This document shows positions 1 to 7,427 of a stretch of DNA of 64,000 nt, piece by piece (the stretch's first letter is position 1; each line of letters starts with the position of its first letter). The translations under genes were made by a program, and so were the position numbers. Under the pieces are notes generated by a model, which worked only from the letters and a program-made list of their open reading frames with translations, was not told the DNA's origin and made no database searches. The stretch is from Afipia sp. (GTDB taxonomy: Bacteria > Pseudomonadota > Alphaproteobacteria > Rhizobiales > Xanthobacteraceae): contig JANQAK010000003.1 in assembly GCA_024707075.1 (NCBI GenBank), forward strand, positions 372,001-436,000. Reading direction: 5' to 3'.

Positions 1-115
1 CTTCGGCATCGCCTGCCCTTAGATCCAACGCGGCCCGTCTCAGGCTTCTGGCGGCTTGAAGTAAGGCGAACGCTTCAAGCGAATGTCCGGCGGCATTCTT
101 CTTGGTTTTGTCCAT
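1..115 (-). CDS. Phage hypothetical protein, partial (N-terminal 38 residues)
   Basis: An ATG at 113-115 (reverse strand) opens a frame that runs without a stop to the window edge. It begins MDKTKKNAAGHSLEAFALLQ and continues with an Arg/Ala/Leu-rich helix. The purine-rich stretch GAGGCAGAGACG lies immediately upstream as a plausible ribosome site. It follows the DHH phosphoesterase gene in the same direction and is probably the next gene of the leftward operon. No family recognised. Confidence 0.5.
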   Translation of the reverse strand, partial: MDKTKKNAAGHSLEAFALLQAARSLRRAALDLRAGDAE

Positions 116-145
116 CGTCTCTGCCTCGATAGTTTGTGTTTTGGA

Positions 146-1060
146 TTACGCGGTTACGGCTGCGGAGACTTGAAATCCAGCGGCGTTACGATGCCCTCCG
201 CCGCCGCTACGCTTCGCGATCTCGGAAACATCCATGCGCCCATCTTCGGATCGAAGCGACCACTGGACCATGCCGTCACCACGGCGAAACCAGCACGCGG
301 TAAACATCGCCTCTGGAAACATATTCAGCAGAGCGTGCGCGGTGTCGCTTGCGTAGTGATACGGCACATTGACGACCGGGACGAAATACCCGCCGACATA
401 GTCCCAATAAGCATCAGCAACGAACTTCTGGATGTTAGCGTTGTGGCCCCGAAGGATTGCCGCACCTTCTTTCACCAGATCGTCAGGGTGCTCCGCGATA
501 TCGTCCCACGTCTCAAACGCCATCGGATATGTTCGAAGGGCTGCGGAAAACTGCTTCGTCCTATCGCCGAACGCAAAGCGCCAAAGATCGTGGTCCTGAA
601 TCAGGGCAAGCATTGTAGGCGGCGGATCATTGCGGGGGATGCCGTGTGCGAAATCCCACGCCATGACTGCGCCCGACTGGTTCATATCAAACCACGCGAC
701 CACAGGCGGACGATCGACGTGATAGCATCCAGCCAAGAGCGATGGCACATCATCGGCCCTCATCACCCCATCACTGAAATTGACGGTGAAGGGCGCAAGA
801 TCGGCCTCCGCTGTCTTGTGGTGATCAATGATGACGATAGATTTCGCTACTTGCGCCATCGCATCGATATCCGGGCGCTTGGCCGAGAAATCAACGAACA
901 GTACATGTTTGCCGGTAGCATCCGGTAGCGGCTTGCCGTATGTGCCGGGCACATAGGCCACCTCGTTACCCCAGCGCCTCCAGATCGCCCAAGCCGCACC
1001 GAAACCGTCGTCGCAGTTTCCGTGATAGATGCAGATATCTGGTTTCCAAGTATCGCTCAT
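146..1060 (-). CDS. Phage DHH-family phosphoesterase (nanoRNase/RecJ superfamily)
   Basis: Predicted metal-dependent phosphoesterase of 304 residues. Visible motifs are an N-terminal HGNCDDGFGAAWA (residues 13-25), the metal-binding DHH at 79-81 in IIDHHKT, and a C-terminal glycine-rich SGGGGHRNAAGF (about 285-296) typical of the DHHA1 substrate-binding region. Family members cleave short oligonucleotides, cyclic dinucleotides or pyrophosphate; the substrate here cannot be read from sequence. The start overlaps the stop of the DUF1376 gene by four bases (ATGA), so the two are translationally coupled. It is distinct from the host recJ at 22492-24333. Confidence 0.8.
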   Translation of the reverse strand: MSDTWKPDICIYHGNCDDGFGAAWAIWRRWGNEVAYVPGTYGKPLPDATGKHVLFVDFSAKRPDIDAMAQVAKSIVIIDHHKTAEADLAPFTVNFSDGVMRADDVPSLLAGCYHVDRPPVVAWFDMNQSGAVMAWDFAHGIPRNDPPPTMLALIQDHDLWRFAFGDRTKQFSAALRTYPMAFETWDDIAEHPDDLVKEGAAILRGHNANIQKFVADAYWDYVGGYFVPVVNVPYHYASDTAHALLNMFPEAMFTACWFRRGDGMVQWSLRSEDGRMDVSEIAKRSGGGGHRNAAGFQVSAAVTA

Positions 1061-2115
1061 GCCGCACTGACCTCTGAATTAGCCGGGGGGATTCGTTCGC
1101 CGAAATCGTTCCAGCCTTCCGGGAACAACGTCGGGCACCGCGCCGCGCGCTCGTAGATCTTGCCTGCTGCGTCGATCTGATTGCACAGGAACAGAGGCCG
1201 CAGCCCCTTCTCGCGGTTCGCCATGTTCCAGCACGTATGCTCAAGCGTGCCTTCGCAGATGATCGGCCATGCGCTGCGGTCCTCAACGACCTCGGCGGGC
1301 GCGTCGGGTGCTGGCTTCCACTCGGGATTGTTCTTGCGCTTGAAGTCGAGCCAGCGATCACACCACGCCTTAAAGCTCATGTCCGGGTTGAAGCTTTTCG
1401 CCCGTGCCGCGACGCTCATGTTGACGAATTTTCGAAGCTCGGCCTCAAGCTCCAGCTTTTTCATCCCGAGCGAATAGGCGTATTCGATAGCTCGATCAGA
1501 AGGTTGGTATGTCTCGTCGATGAGAACGGCTTCACCTTCCTCAACCAATTTCAAATTCGAGGGAGAGTTACTCTCTCCCCTTTTTTCAATTCGGTTCGAT
1601 TCCGGTCCCTTCCCTTCACTTCCCTTCCCTTGGTGAACGTTACGTTCCGTCTCGAATGTATCGTTACGTTCATCGTTACGTTGTTCGTAACGGTCTAGGT
1701 CACGTTCAGCGTCACGTCGTTCCTTGGCTAAACGTCGCGCCTCGGTCGCGGCTGCCGTCTGGCCGCGCTGGTTTCTGCGCTTTGTCCCAGCCTCGATCGC
1801 CTTCTCAGCGATGACCGGATGGTAAAGACGGCCGTCGTCGCATTTCACAAATCCGCGCAACGCAGCTTCGCGCACCGCCTTCCAGCCCTTGAGGTCGCGG
1901 CCAAATCCGGCAAGGCTGGCAAGTAGCCGGTCATCGCTTGGGAGCGACGCCGCTGGCACCTGGTGCCACGACGCGCACCACAGCAGCACAGCCGTGCGGA
2001 ATTCCTCACCGGACGCCACCACTGCTAGGTCGCTGTCACGCAGCCGCACAACGTCGAGCGGCATGTATGGGAAGTCCCGAAGATCAAGCTCTGGAGGCGT
2101 GAGCGGCTCAGTCAT
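1057..2115 (-). CDS. DUF1376 (YdaU-like) phage replication protein
   Basis: 352 residues. The N-terminal 110 residues fit the DUF1376 family, with the typical opening DFPYMPLDVVRLRDSDLAV, a conserved LWCASWHQVPAASLP block and a GRLYHPVIAEKA block. DUF1376 proteins sit at the replication-protein position of many lambdoid phages. Residues about 131-160 are a charged run of R-x-x-x tetrapeptides (RDAERDLDRYEQRNDERNDT), encoded by 12-base-periodic repeats that may form an origin (see the repeat entry). The C-terminal half contains a Trp-rich region (FKAWCDRWLDF) of unknown role. It starts just downstream of the GapR gene and overlaps the DHH gene. Confidence 0.75.
   Translation of the reverse strand: MTEPLTPPELDLRDFPYMPLDVVRLRDSDLAVVASGEEFRTAVLLWCASWHQVPAASLPSDDRLLASLAGFGRDLKGWKAVREAALRGFVKCDDGRLYHPVIAEKAIEAGTKRRNQRGQTAAATEARRLAKERRDAERDLDRYEQRNDERNDTFETERNVHQGKGSEGKGPESNRIEKRGESNSPSNLKLVEEGEAVLIDETYQPSDRAIEYAYSLGMKKLELEAELRKFVNMSVAARAKSFNPDMSFKAWCDRWLDFKRKNNPEWKPAPDAPAEVVEDRSAWPIICEGTLEHTCWNMANREKGLRPLFLCNQIDAAGKIYERAARCPTLFPEGWNDFGERIPPANSEVSAA
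1561..1586 (+). terminator. Hairpin plus T6 within the DUF1376 gene (antisense terminator-like)
   Basis: GGGAGAG (1561-1567) and CTCTCCC (1573-1579) form a perfect 7-bp stem with a TTACT loop, followed by one C and six Ts on the plus strand. It has the shape of an intrinsic terminator acting on rightward, antisense transcription. It sits beside the iteron-like repeats, so it could alternatively be a structural part of an origin. Confidence 0.35.
1638..1719. repeat. Iteron-like 12-bp periodic repeats inside the DUF1376 gene; candidate phage replication origin
   Basis: On the plus strand CGTTACGTTC occurs at 1638-1647 and 1662-1671, CGTTACGTTG at 1674-1683, and weaker versions GGTCACGTTC at 1698-1707 and CGTCACGTCG at 1710-1719. 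All are spaced by multiples of 12 bases. An inverted copy (GTTCGTAACG) lies at 1683-1692. Downstream in the gene direction are a purine-strand-biased tract (about 1593-1632) and a hairpin with a T6 run (1561-1586). Iterons inside an initiator gene followed by an asymmetric tract is the layout of the lambda origin in gene O. The periodicity could instead come only from the repeated tetrapeptide it encodes. Confidence 0.45.
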
Positions 2116-2366
2116 TACCGGAACATTCCTAGCGACTTGAGATAGATGTCGATCTGGGTTTCGCGTTCTTCGCGCTTTTGTGGATCTTCCGCGCGCATCC
2201 GGACCACGGCGCGGATTGCGGCGACGTCCAGTCCGGACGATTTGGCCTCAAGGTAGATTTCCTTGCGATCCTCCTGCTTTTCCTTGATCTCGTTGTTGAC
2301 GAATTCGATGCGCTCAATGATGGCCTGCAACTGACCGTCCGAATTACTCAGCGCGACCTCTGTCAT
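2115..2366 (-). CDS. GapR-family nucleoid-associated protein (DUF2312)
   Basis: 83 residues if translated from the ATG at 2366, which has GGAG about 7 bases upstream and overlaps the HNH gene stop (ATGA). The protein matches the DUF2312/GapR pattern: a helical GQLQAIIERIEFVNNEIKEK, then EIYLEAKSSGLDVAAIRAVV, then a basic/acidic MRAEDPQKREERETQIDIYL end. Chromosomal GapR of alphaproteobacteria binds overtwisted AT-rich DNA ahead of forks and stimulates gyrase and topoisomerase IV. A phage copy next to a replication protein suggests a role in phage DNA replication or supercoiling. An upstream in-frame extension to 2435 has no ribosome site and is rejected. Confidence 0.85.
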   Translation of the reverse strand: MTEVALSNSDGQLQAIIERIEFVNNEIKEKQEDRKEIYLEAKSSGLDVAAIRAVVRMRAEDPQKREERETQIDIYLKSLGMFR

Positions 2367-2899
2367 GCGACGTTCTCCATAGGAATATGTGACCACGCGA
2401 TTCCCGTGGCGATTCTGATGATCTGTTGGCGACACAAGCCAAATCTCTCATCGAGTTCAGACACGCGCCGGGCACCACGAGAATTTTTAATCGCGCGGTA
2501 TTCCGACCGGATGAATCGAACGTCATCCTCGGTTATTTTGTGATGACCGTTCTTTTCGCCTTGCGGTGTGGTCTCGTGTACTAGCTGATCGGAGGCGTTT
2601 TCGCGGCGCGTGGCCCACCTAAGGTCTCGGAAATAGCAAGAAACGCGAGACCCATTGCTGTGTGCGACTTCATGTGCGGGGCTCGGGGCGGGGCCGATGA
2701 ACGCCTCGGCTACCAGCCGGTGGCCGGAAATTAACCTCTTCGCACCAGAAGCATCGAACAAGGCGTATCGCAGGTAGCCGTCCATATCCATGAACCCGCG
2801 CAACTGCCACCCATTCCTGCGCGTGCGGGACGCCTTAACTCGCCGGACGTCGCCGCATTCCGAGACTTCATAGTCAGGAATCCGACGCACGGTCTCCAT
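2363..2899 (-). CDS. NUMOD4/HNH-type endonuclease
   Basis: 178 residues. The N-terminus has a NUMOD4-like signature (RRIPDYEVSECGDVRRV), followed by the HNH_3-type core: SGHRLVAEAFIGP (58-70), AHSNGSRVSCYFRDLRWATR (79-98) with the conserved EN at 100-101. A C-terminal segment (ITEDDVRFIRSEY and a helix-turn-helix-like region) is typical of DNA recognition in these enzymes. Such genes are often free-standing homing endonucleases of phages. It is followed by the GapR gene with a four-base overlap. The ribosome site is weak, so the start is less certain than the family. Confidence 0.75.
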   Translation of the reverse strand: METVRRIPDYEVSECGDVRRVKASRTRRNGWQLRGFMDMDGYLRYALFDASGAKRLISGHRLVAEAFIGPAPSPAHEVAHSNGSRVSCYFRDLRWATRRENASDQLVHETTPQGEKNGHHKITEDDVRFIRSEYRAIKNSRGARRVSELDERFGLCRQQIIRIATGIAWSHIPMENVA

Positions 2900-2939
2900 T
2901 CCATCAACGAAACATCTCGCGATTTTGCAATTGTCGGTC

Positions 2940-3635
2940 TCACGCCACCGCCTCCAATGAAGCTACGCGCGAAGCGTCAGAATCGGCCCATGTCTCAAAT
3001 GCTTCTTTGTCGCCAAAGCAGCAAGTGAAGTACGGCTTAACGGGACCGATCTTGTGGTGATCAAGGTCGAAACGATAGGACGCTGGGGCTATCTTCATCC
3101 CCGGAAATGCAAACGAAACTACCGCTTGAGTGACCTGCCAAGACTCGTTCCGCTTTTCGGCATGAGCATGGGGTTTCCAATTGTCCTTGGCCTCCGAAAA
3201 TTCGACCGTCGGAAACCGCTTCAATACAAGAGACTTCATAACGTCGATCATTCGACGTTCGCGGTTACGCCGGATGGCCTTATGCAGCTTGAACTCGCAC
3301 TCGCATATCTCTGAGCAAAATACCAGGCTGCGCTGCGTTCCGATCACGCCATCAAGCGGCAAATCCTCTTCGTAGAGATAATCCTCGTCGATGCGTGCGC
3401 CGCAGTCGGAGCATTCGAAATGCCACCCATTGGCGATCATGATCGCGGCGGGAACATCCTCGTCTTTGTTGGCCCATTCGTCCGCCCAAGGCGCGCGGCG
3501 GCATGTGACATAGCTGATGTCACCGTCGGCATACTCGTTCGCGCCTCGCCGTCGGGCCACGATATCGTGCTCCGCGAAATAGATTGCGCCGGTGTTCTCG
3601 CTATTTTCGAGGACGGAATAGGCCTTGAGCGCCAT
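2940..3635 (-). CDS. Phage hypothetical protein with Cys-rich putative zinc site
   Basis: 231 residues, family not recognised. A C-x2-C pair (C75, C78 in FECSDCGARI) and a second cluster (C107, C111, C113 in VFCSEICECEF) are spaced like a zinc ribbon with a long insert. The rest is mixed alpha/beta with a His/Asp-rich RFDLDHHKIGPVKPYF segment near the C-terminus. A strong GGGAGGG lies upstream of the ATG at 3635. It belongs to the leftward operon between a 72-residue protein and the HNH gene. Confidence 0.6.
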   Translation of the reverse strand: MALKAYSVLENSENTGAIYFAEHDIVARRRGANEYADGDISYVTCRRAPWADEWANKDEDVPAAIMIANGWHFECSDCGARIDEDYLYEEDLPLDGVIGTQRSLVFCSEICECEFKLHKAIRRNRERRMIDVMKSLVLKRFPTVEFSEAKDNWKPHAHAEKRNESWQVTQAVVSFAFPGMKIAPASYRFDLDHHKIGPVKPYFTCCFGDKEAFETWADSDASRVASLEAVA

Positions 3636-3854
3636 CTAGGCAGCCCTCCCCTCAAGTGAAGCTACAGCCGCAACCAGCGATGAAAACTCCTCATCACGAA
3701 ACGGGGCGACAGGTGGTTTGTCGCTCCTCCATTCCATGAGGCAGTAGTTTTGACGCGAAGTATCAACGCCGGTAAACGCCCAGCCGATCTCGTACCATGT
3801 CATCACCTCGGATTCGTGGACGCTGACGCAACGCGATCGGGTTTTCTCGGTCAT
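3636..3854 (-). CDS. Small phage hypothetical protein (72 aa)
   Basis: The ATG at 3852-3854 overlaps the stop of the DUF4406 gene (ATGA), which fixes the start; the longer frame upstream is only the shadow of that gene. The product (MTEKTRSRCVSVHESEV...) is small and soluble with a central YEIGWAFTGVDTSRQNYCLM segment. It has no recognised domain. The stop abuts the next gene at 3635. Confidence 0.6.
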   Translation of the reverse strand: MTEKTRSRCVSVHESEVMTWYEIGWAFTGVDTSRQNYCLMEWRSDKPPVAPFRDEEFSSLVAAVASLEGRAA

Positions 3855-4147
3855 GACGCCTCCGGTGCTTTCAGGACTTGAAGACCGAGGGCGTATGCGG
3901 TTGCGACCTCGGCTTGCGCGCCCTTGGATTTTTCCCAGCCTGGAAGTACGGCTAACGCATCCGCCTCGTCGCAAATCCACGCCAGACATGCGGTTAATGC
4001 GGCCCGGTAGTCGCTCTCACCAAACCCAAGCTCAGCCGGGTTGAAAACCTGATACCCGCGTGCGCGCAGAACCGCGGCAGCGGCGTGAAACGCCGGGAAG
4101 TTAAGGTCTGAAATCCCGGTCATTGGACCGGCGAGATAGAGTTTCAT
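3851..4147 (-). CDS. DUF4406 protein (nucleoside deoxyribosyltransferase-like fold)
   Basis: 98 residues matching the DUF4406 pattern: MKLYLAGPMTGISDLNFPAF, a hydrophobic AAAVLRARGYQVFNPAE helix-strand, and a C-terminal ADALAVLPGWEKSKGAQAE, a typical nucleotide-fold edge with the GWEKSKGA motif. Relatives are common in phages and are compared with nucleoside 2-deoxyribosyltransferases, suggesting nucleotide or base metabolism, though activity is unproven for most. It overlaps the methyltransferase stop upstream and the 72-aa gene downstream. Confidence 0.75.
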   Translation of the reverse strand: MKLYLAGPMTGISDLNFPAFHAAAAVLRARGYQVFNPAELGFGESDYRAALTACLAWICDEADALAVLPGWEKSKGAQAEVATAYALGLQVLKAPEAS

Positions 4148-5403
4148 TCCGCTGCCTCTATTCCTGCAAAGAGAGAGCCGTCCTCAAACGGAACGTTGCC
4201 CAATTTTGCTTTGATGGATTCGCGCTTGCGCTCGTCGGGGCCTGACATGCACAGCGCCATGCGCCGCCGAATGTCGGCCTGATATTCCGGCTCCCGCTCG
4301 ATCAGGACGGCATTGAAGCCTTCACGAAAGGCCGCCTCTCCCGTGGTGCCGGTACCCGCAAACGGGTCCAGCACCGTGCCGCCCTTCGGCGTCACGAGGC
4401 GGCAAAGCCATTGCATGAGGTCTACAGGCTTGACGGTCGGATGCTTTGAGCCGAGGCGGTCGTCCGCGTCGGCCTTAGCTGTGTAGAAGAATCGGGCTGC
4501 GGACCCTAAGTCGTCATATGATGTCGATGCTGTGTGATCACCTGTTCCCCAACCGTCGCCTGACCGCTTGAAGTGACCCGTGCTACCGCCCTGTCCAGGC
4601 GCATCCGGGAACGCCGCCAAAACCTCTTCACTGCCATCGTGGATGATATTGGCGGGCCAGCGGCCGTCTTTCGTCAGGCCGGTGAACGTGACGCCTTCCT
4701 GCTTTCGTTCGCCAGTCTTGTTCTGCCCAGCGCCAGGCATCGTCCGCGCTACCGTATATTCGTAGCCCTTGGCGTCGTCCGCGTGGATGCGGCAGCCGTC
4801 GATATTCATGGCCCCGGTGCCGTGCTCCAGCACATTCCCGGCCACCGTGAGATTTCGCGCCAACGGCTTGCGGGCGAGGCAGATCGGTTCAACGGCGGGT
4901 TTCAGGGCGGTGCCCCACCCTTCCCATTGCTCGCGCAGCGCTGGGCCGGCGAGCTGCTTGCCGAGCCCCTTGGCGACGTCGTGAGATTTGGGGAAGCCTG
5001 AGCCGTACAGCCATTGCAGGCTGTCACGGATTTCAAAGCCCGCATCTTCAATAGCGCAAACCATCCGGTGAACGGTGCGCGTCCCGGAGAACGCGACGAC
5101 ATGACCGCCGGGCTTGAGCACACGCAGACACTCGGACCAGAACGTCGGGTCAAAAGCAGTCTCGCCCGTGTCCCACGTCTTGCCCATGAACCCGGCCGAC
5201 GCCCGAGCGTATGCGCCCGAACCCCCTTCCGGCACTTTGACCGGCGCGCCGCCAGCACCGAACCGCTTCACGATCGACACCAGCGCATATGGTGGATCTG
5301 TTACGATGCTGTCGATTGAGCAATCCGAAATGGTCTTGAGCACGTCGCGGGAATCCCCGGCGTGTAGCGTCACCCTGCCGTTTAGATAGGTCTCAGCGCT
5401 CAT
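4144..5403 (-). CDS. Orphan phage DNA methyltransferase (beta-class, N6-adenine or N4-cytosine)
   Basis: 419 residues. The catalytic motif IV DPPY lies at 36-39 (SIVTDPPYAL) and the SAM-binding motif I DPFAGTGTTG near 346-355, an order that defines the beta class. Between them are LKPGGHVVAFSGTRTVHRM and the phage-typical LQWLYGSGFPKSHDVAKG block, plus a KPVDLMQWL segment before motif I. DPPY enzymes methylate exocyclic amino groups of adenine or cytosine; the target site cannot be deduced. No restriction endonuclease is adjacent, so it is likely an orphan enzyme that protects phage DNA or marks it. Start and stop overlap both neighbours (ATGA). Confidence 0.9.
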   Translation of the reverse strand: MSAETYLNGRVTLHAGDSRDVLKTISDCSIDSIVTDPPYALVSIVKRFGAGGAPVKVPEGGSGAYARASAGFMGKTWDTGETAFDPTFWSECLRVLKPGGHVVAFSGTRTVHRMVCAIEDAGFEIRDSLQWLYGSGFPKSHDVAKGLGKQLAGPALREQWEGWGTALKPAVEPICLARKPLARNLTVAGNVLEHGTGAMNIDGCRIHADDAKGYEYTVARTMPGAGQNKTGERKQEGVTFTGLTKDGRWPANIIHDGSEEVLAAFPDAPGQGGSTGHFKRSGDGWGTGDHTASTSYDDLGSAARFFYTAKADADDRLGSKHPTVKPVDLMQWLCRLVTPKGGTVLDPFAGTGTTGEAAFREGFNAVLIEREPEYQADIRRRMALCMSGPDERKRESIKAKLGNVPFEDGSLFAGIEAAE

Positions 5404-6419
5404 GCCGACACCTGACTTTTCGGGAATCCGTTGTGTTCGGCGCCGTCGAGAAGGCGGCCCGCCGACTTCTTACTCAGTCGCTTTGCGATGTTCCCGGAGC
5501 CGTCCGCCCAATAATCGCGCCACAGTTTCTTTGGTTCTCGCAAGTCCTGAGCGCCGCACATGACGATGTCATGCCCGTCAGAGACGATGTGAAATTCATC
5601 GCCGTCTTGGAATTTCCAATAATCCACACCTTCGTCAGGCGGCTGATGATCGACAGGCTCCGCAACCAGCCAAGCCCCCCATTGCTTGAACAAGAATGGC
5701 ACATCGGCTGCGGCACACTGGTTCATGATGAAGCGGGGCCAAACCGGCGGCAGCGGGCGGGCTTGGCCGCCAGACTCGCCGCCGCAAATTACCCAATCAA
5801 TGAACTTAATCCACGGCGAAAGATCGATGGCGCCGAGCATTGGCTCGATGCTCAACCCGATCCACGGGATATTGAACTTCTCTTTGAGGGCAACGAGACG
5901 CGGGATATCCCGGTCAGCCTCGTCCTGGTTCACGACGGTGACCATCAAGCCGACGTGACGCGGCCAAACGGTTCGGCCTATTGCCGTGAGACGCTTTTCA
6001 ACCGCGCTGACGCGCTTCGTCACAACCTGAACGTCGATGCGATTGCACCGCTCGATACAATCCCAAGCCTCTGCAAACCATTCGGTTGGCACTTCGAGAT
6101 CGAAGAGGTCGGACATCGACTGAATAAAGACGCGACGGCGAATCCCGAGGTTGGGAACCGGCAGTCCGAAAGCCTTGGCGTTGCCGACGGCGCAGATTGC
6201 ATCCGCCGCCCAGGCCGCATACTCATTATCCAGCCTGTGAATGAGCTTCACGGCACCCTTGATTTTACGGCGCGGGACGCCGACTCCCCAGATGTTCGGG
6301 CCGGTGCGCTTCGACCACGCCTCGGCGTAGCAGTGATCGCAGCCCGGCCCCACCTTCGTGCAACCCCACCAAAAATTCACCGTGGCGTCGGTCCATTCGA
6401 TTTTGCTGTTCTCAGCCAT
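5400..6419 (-). CDS. DUF5131 / phage Gp37-Gp68 family protein
   Basis: 339 residues. The opening KIEWTDATVNFWWGCTKVG with cysteines 20, 27 and 30 (C-x6-C-x2-C) is diagnostic for this phage family, which resembles radical-SAM-like iron-sulfur proteins in the Cys cluster. Further family blocks are RVFIQSMSDLFDLEVP and WVICGGESGGQARPL. The biochemical function is not established. Members are frequent in alphaproteobacterial phages near methyltransferase genes. It is coupled to its neighbours by a TAATG junction upstream and an ATGA junction downstream. Confidence 0.85.
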   Translation of the reverse strand: MAENSKIEWTDATVNFWWGCTKVGPGCDHCYAEAWSKRTGPNIWGVGVPRRKIKGAVKLIHRLDNEYAAWAADAICAVGNAKAFGLPVPNLGIRRRVFIQSMSDLFDLEVPTEWFAEAWDCIERCNRIDVQVVTKRVSAVEKRLTAIGRTVWPRHVGLMVTVVNQDEADRDIPRLVALKEKFNIPWIGLSIEPMLGAIDLSPWIKFIDWVICGGESGGQARPLPPVWPRFIMNQCAAADVPFLFKQWGAWLVAEPVDHQPPDEGVDYWKFQDGDEFHIVSDGHDIVMCGAQDLREPKKLWRDYWADGSGNIAKRLSKKSAGRLLDGAEHNGFPKSQVSA

Positions 6420-6766
6420 TATGCCGACACCGCCGTCTTACAGATCAATGAGCCCCAGCGCGGGCAGATGGACGCGTGCCGACGGCGGGAGCGACCAGCA
6501 CCGACCTGGATAATGATGTCTTCCTTGAGCGCACGTCGGTAGACCGACCCCCATGCACGATCAGTGGGGGGCTGAGGGAATCCACATTCCTTGCTCGCGT
6601 CGGAAACATCCTCGCTGATGAAGGATTGATGCGTCCTCGCGTAGTCTTTCAGGAACTGGAAAGCCCGGTCGGTCCAGCCGATGACGTGCGAGTCCGCGTT
6701 GTCCGCCGCGATCTGCATCCCGGCTTCGCGCGCCTTCAAGGCATCTGCCATTTCAAAGAGATCCAT
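6419..6766 (-). CDS. Phage hypothetical protein (115 aa), possibly winged-helix
   Basis: Begins MDLFEMADALKAREAGMQIA and continues as an Ala-rich helix, then WTDRAFQFLKDYARTH and PPTDRAWGSVYRRALKEDII, ending in a basic RSRRRHASICPRWGSL tail. The alternation of helices with a basic C-terminus is reminiscent of small winged-helix proteins near phage replication genes. This is an impression, not a family match. It is encoded between the DnaA-domain gene and the Gp37/68-type gene. Confidence 0.55.
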   Translation of the reverse strand: MDLFEMADALKAREAGMQIAADNADSHVIGWTDRAFQFLKDYARTHQSFISEDVSDASKECGFPQPPTDRAWGSVYRRALKEDIIIQVGAGRSRRRHASICPRWGSLICKTAVSA

Positions 6767-6771
6767 CGCCC

Positions 6772-7386
6772 CTACTCCACCGGCATCGCTGCTGGAATTG
6801 GAATTGTTGCCTCGATTGTTGCGATCTCAGCGGCGAGGTCAGCGTCGCGCGCGAGGAGCCCCGAGATTTTGCTGATCGCGTGAAGAACGGTCGTGTGATC
6901 TCGATTTCCAAAGCGCCGGCCGATTTCTGGCATGGAGCGGGAGGTAAGCTTGCGAGCCAGAAACATCGCAATCTGTCGGCGCTTCACGATCGCGGCCGTC
7001 CTACGAGACGAAAGAAGATCGTTCAGCCCAGTCCCATAGAATTTTGCGACGGCTAATTGGATGTCGATGATGGGCGGAAATATGGGAATCGGTGTAGGCT
7101 GAGGATGCACCTTCAATGGCCGACCCTTCTTCGCAACGATGGGCTGGGGCTCGGGTGGTTTGGGAGGCAATGGAATTGCCCTCTGCCGTTCGCGCCATTC
7201 CTCCAAAAGTTGGCGGCCCGTCTTCGTAGGCTCGTCGATTATCTCTGGCAATTTAGCGAGCGGCGGATCGGGGCGCGCGAGCGCGGCGATGCGCTGCTGT
7301 CTCGCCCGATGTGCCGCGTCAAATAAACGCTCGGAAGGCGTTGCCGTGCGCGGCTGAAAATACAAAACGCTTTCTTGCCCCTGCAT
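6772..7386 (-). CDS. Stand-alone DnaA domain IV protein
   Basis: 204 residues. The first 105 are Pro/Arg-rich and unrelated to DnaA. Residues 108-176 are a clear DnaA C-terminal DNA-binding domain: IDIQLAVAKFYGTGLNDLLS, RRQIAMFLARKLTSRSMPEI, then GRRFGNRDHTTVLHAISKI with the DnaA signature (DHTTV at 163-167). The AAA+ domain III is absent, so it should read DnaA boxes but cannot assemble an initiator filament. It may recruit host factors to a phage origin or compete with host DnaA. It lies second in the leftward operon after the CII-like gene. Confidence 0.85.
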   Translation of the reverse strand: MQGQESVLYFQPRTATPSERLFDAAHRARQQRIAALARPDPPLAKLPEIIDEPTKTGRQLLEEWRERQRAIPLPPKPPEPQPIVAKKGRPLKVHPQPTPIPIFPPIIDIQLAVAKFYGTGLNDLLSSRRTAAIVKRRQIAMFLARKLTSRSMPEIGRRFGNRDHTTVLHAISKISGLLARDADLAAEIATIEATIPIPAAMPVE

Positions 7387-7427
7387 ATCCCAACTCCCCT
7401 TCTAGATGCCGCAGTGATGCGAGCGGG

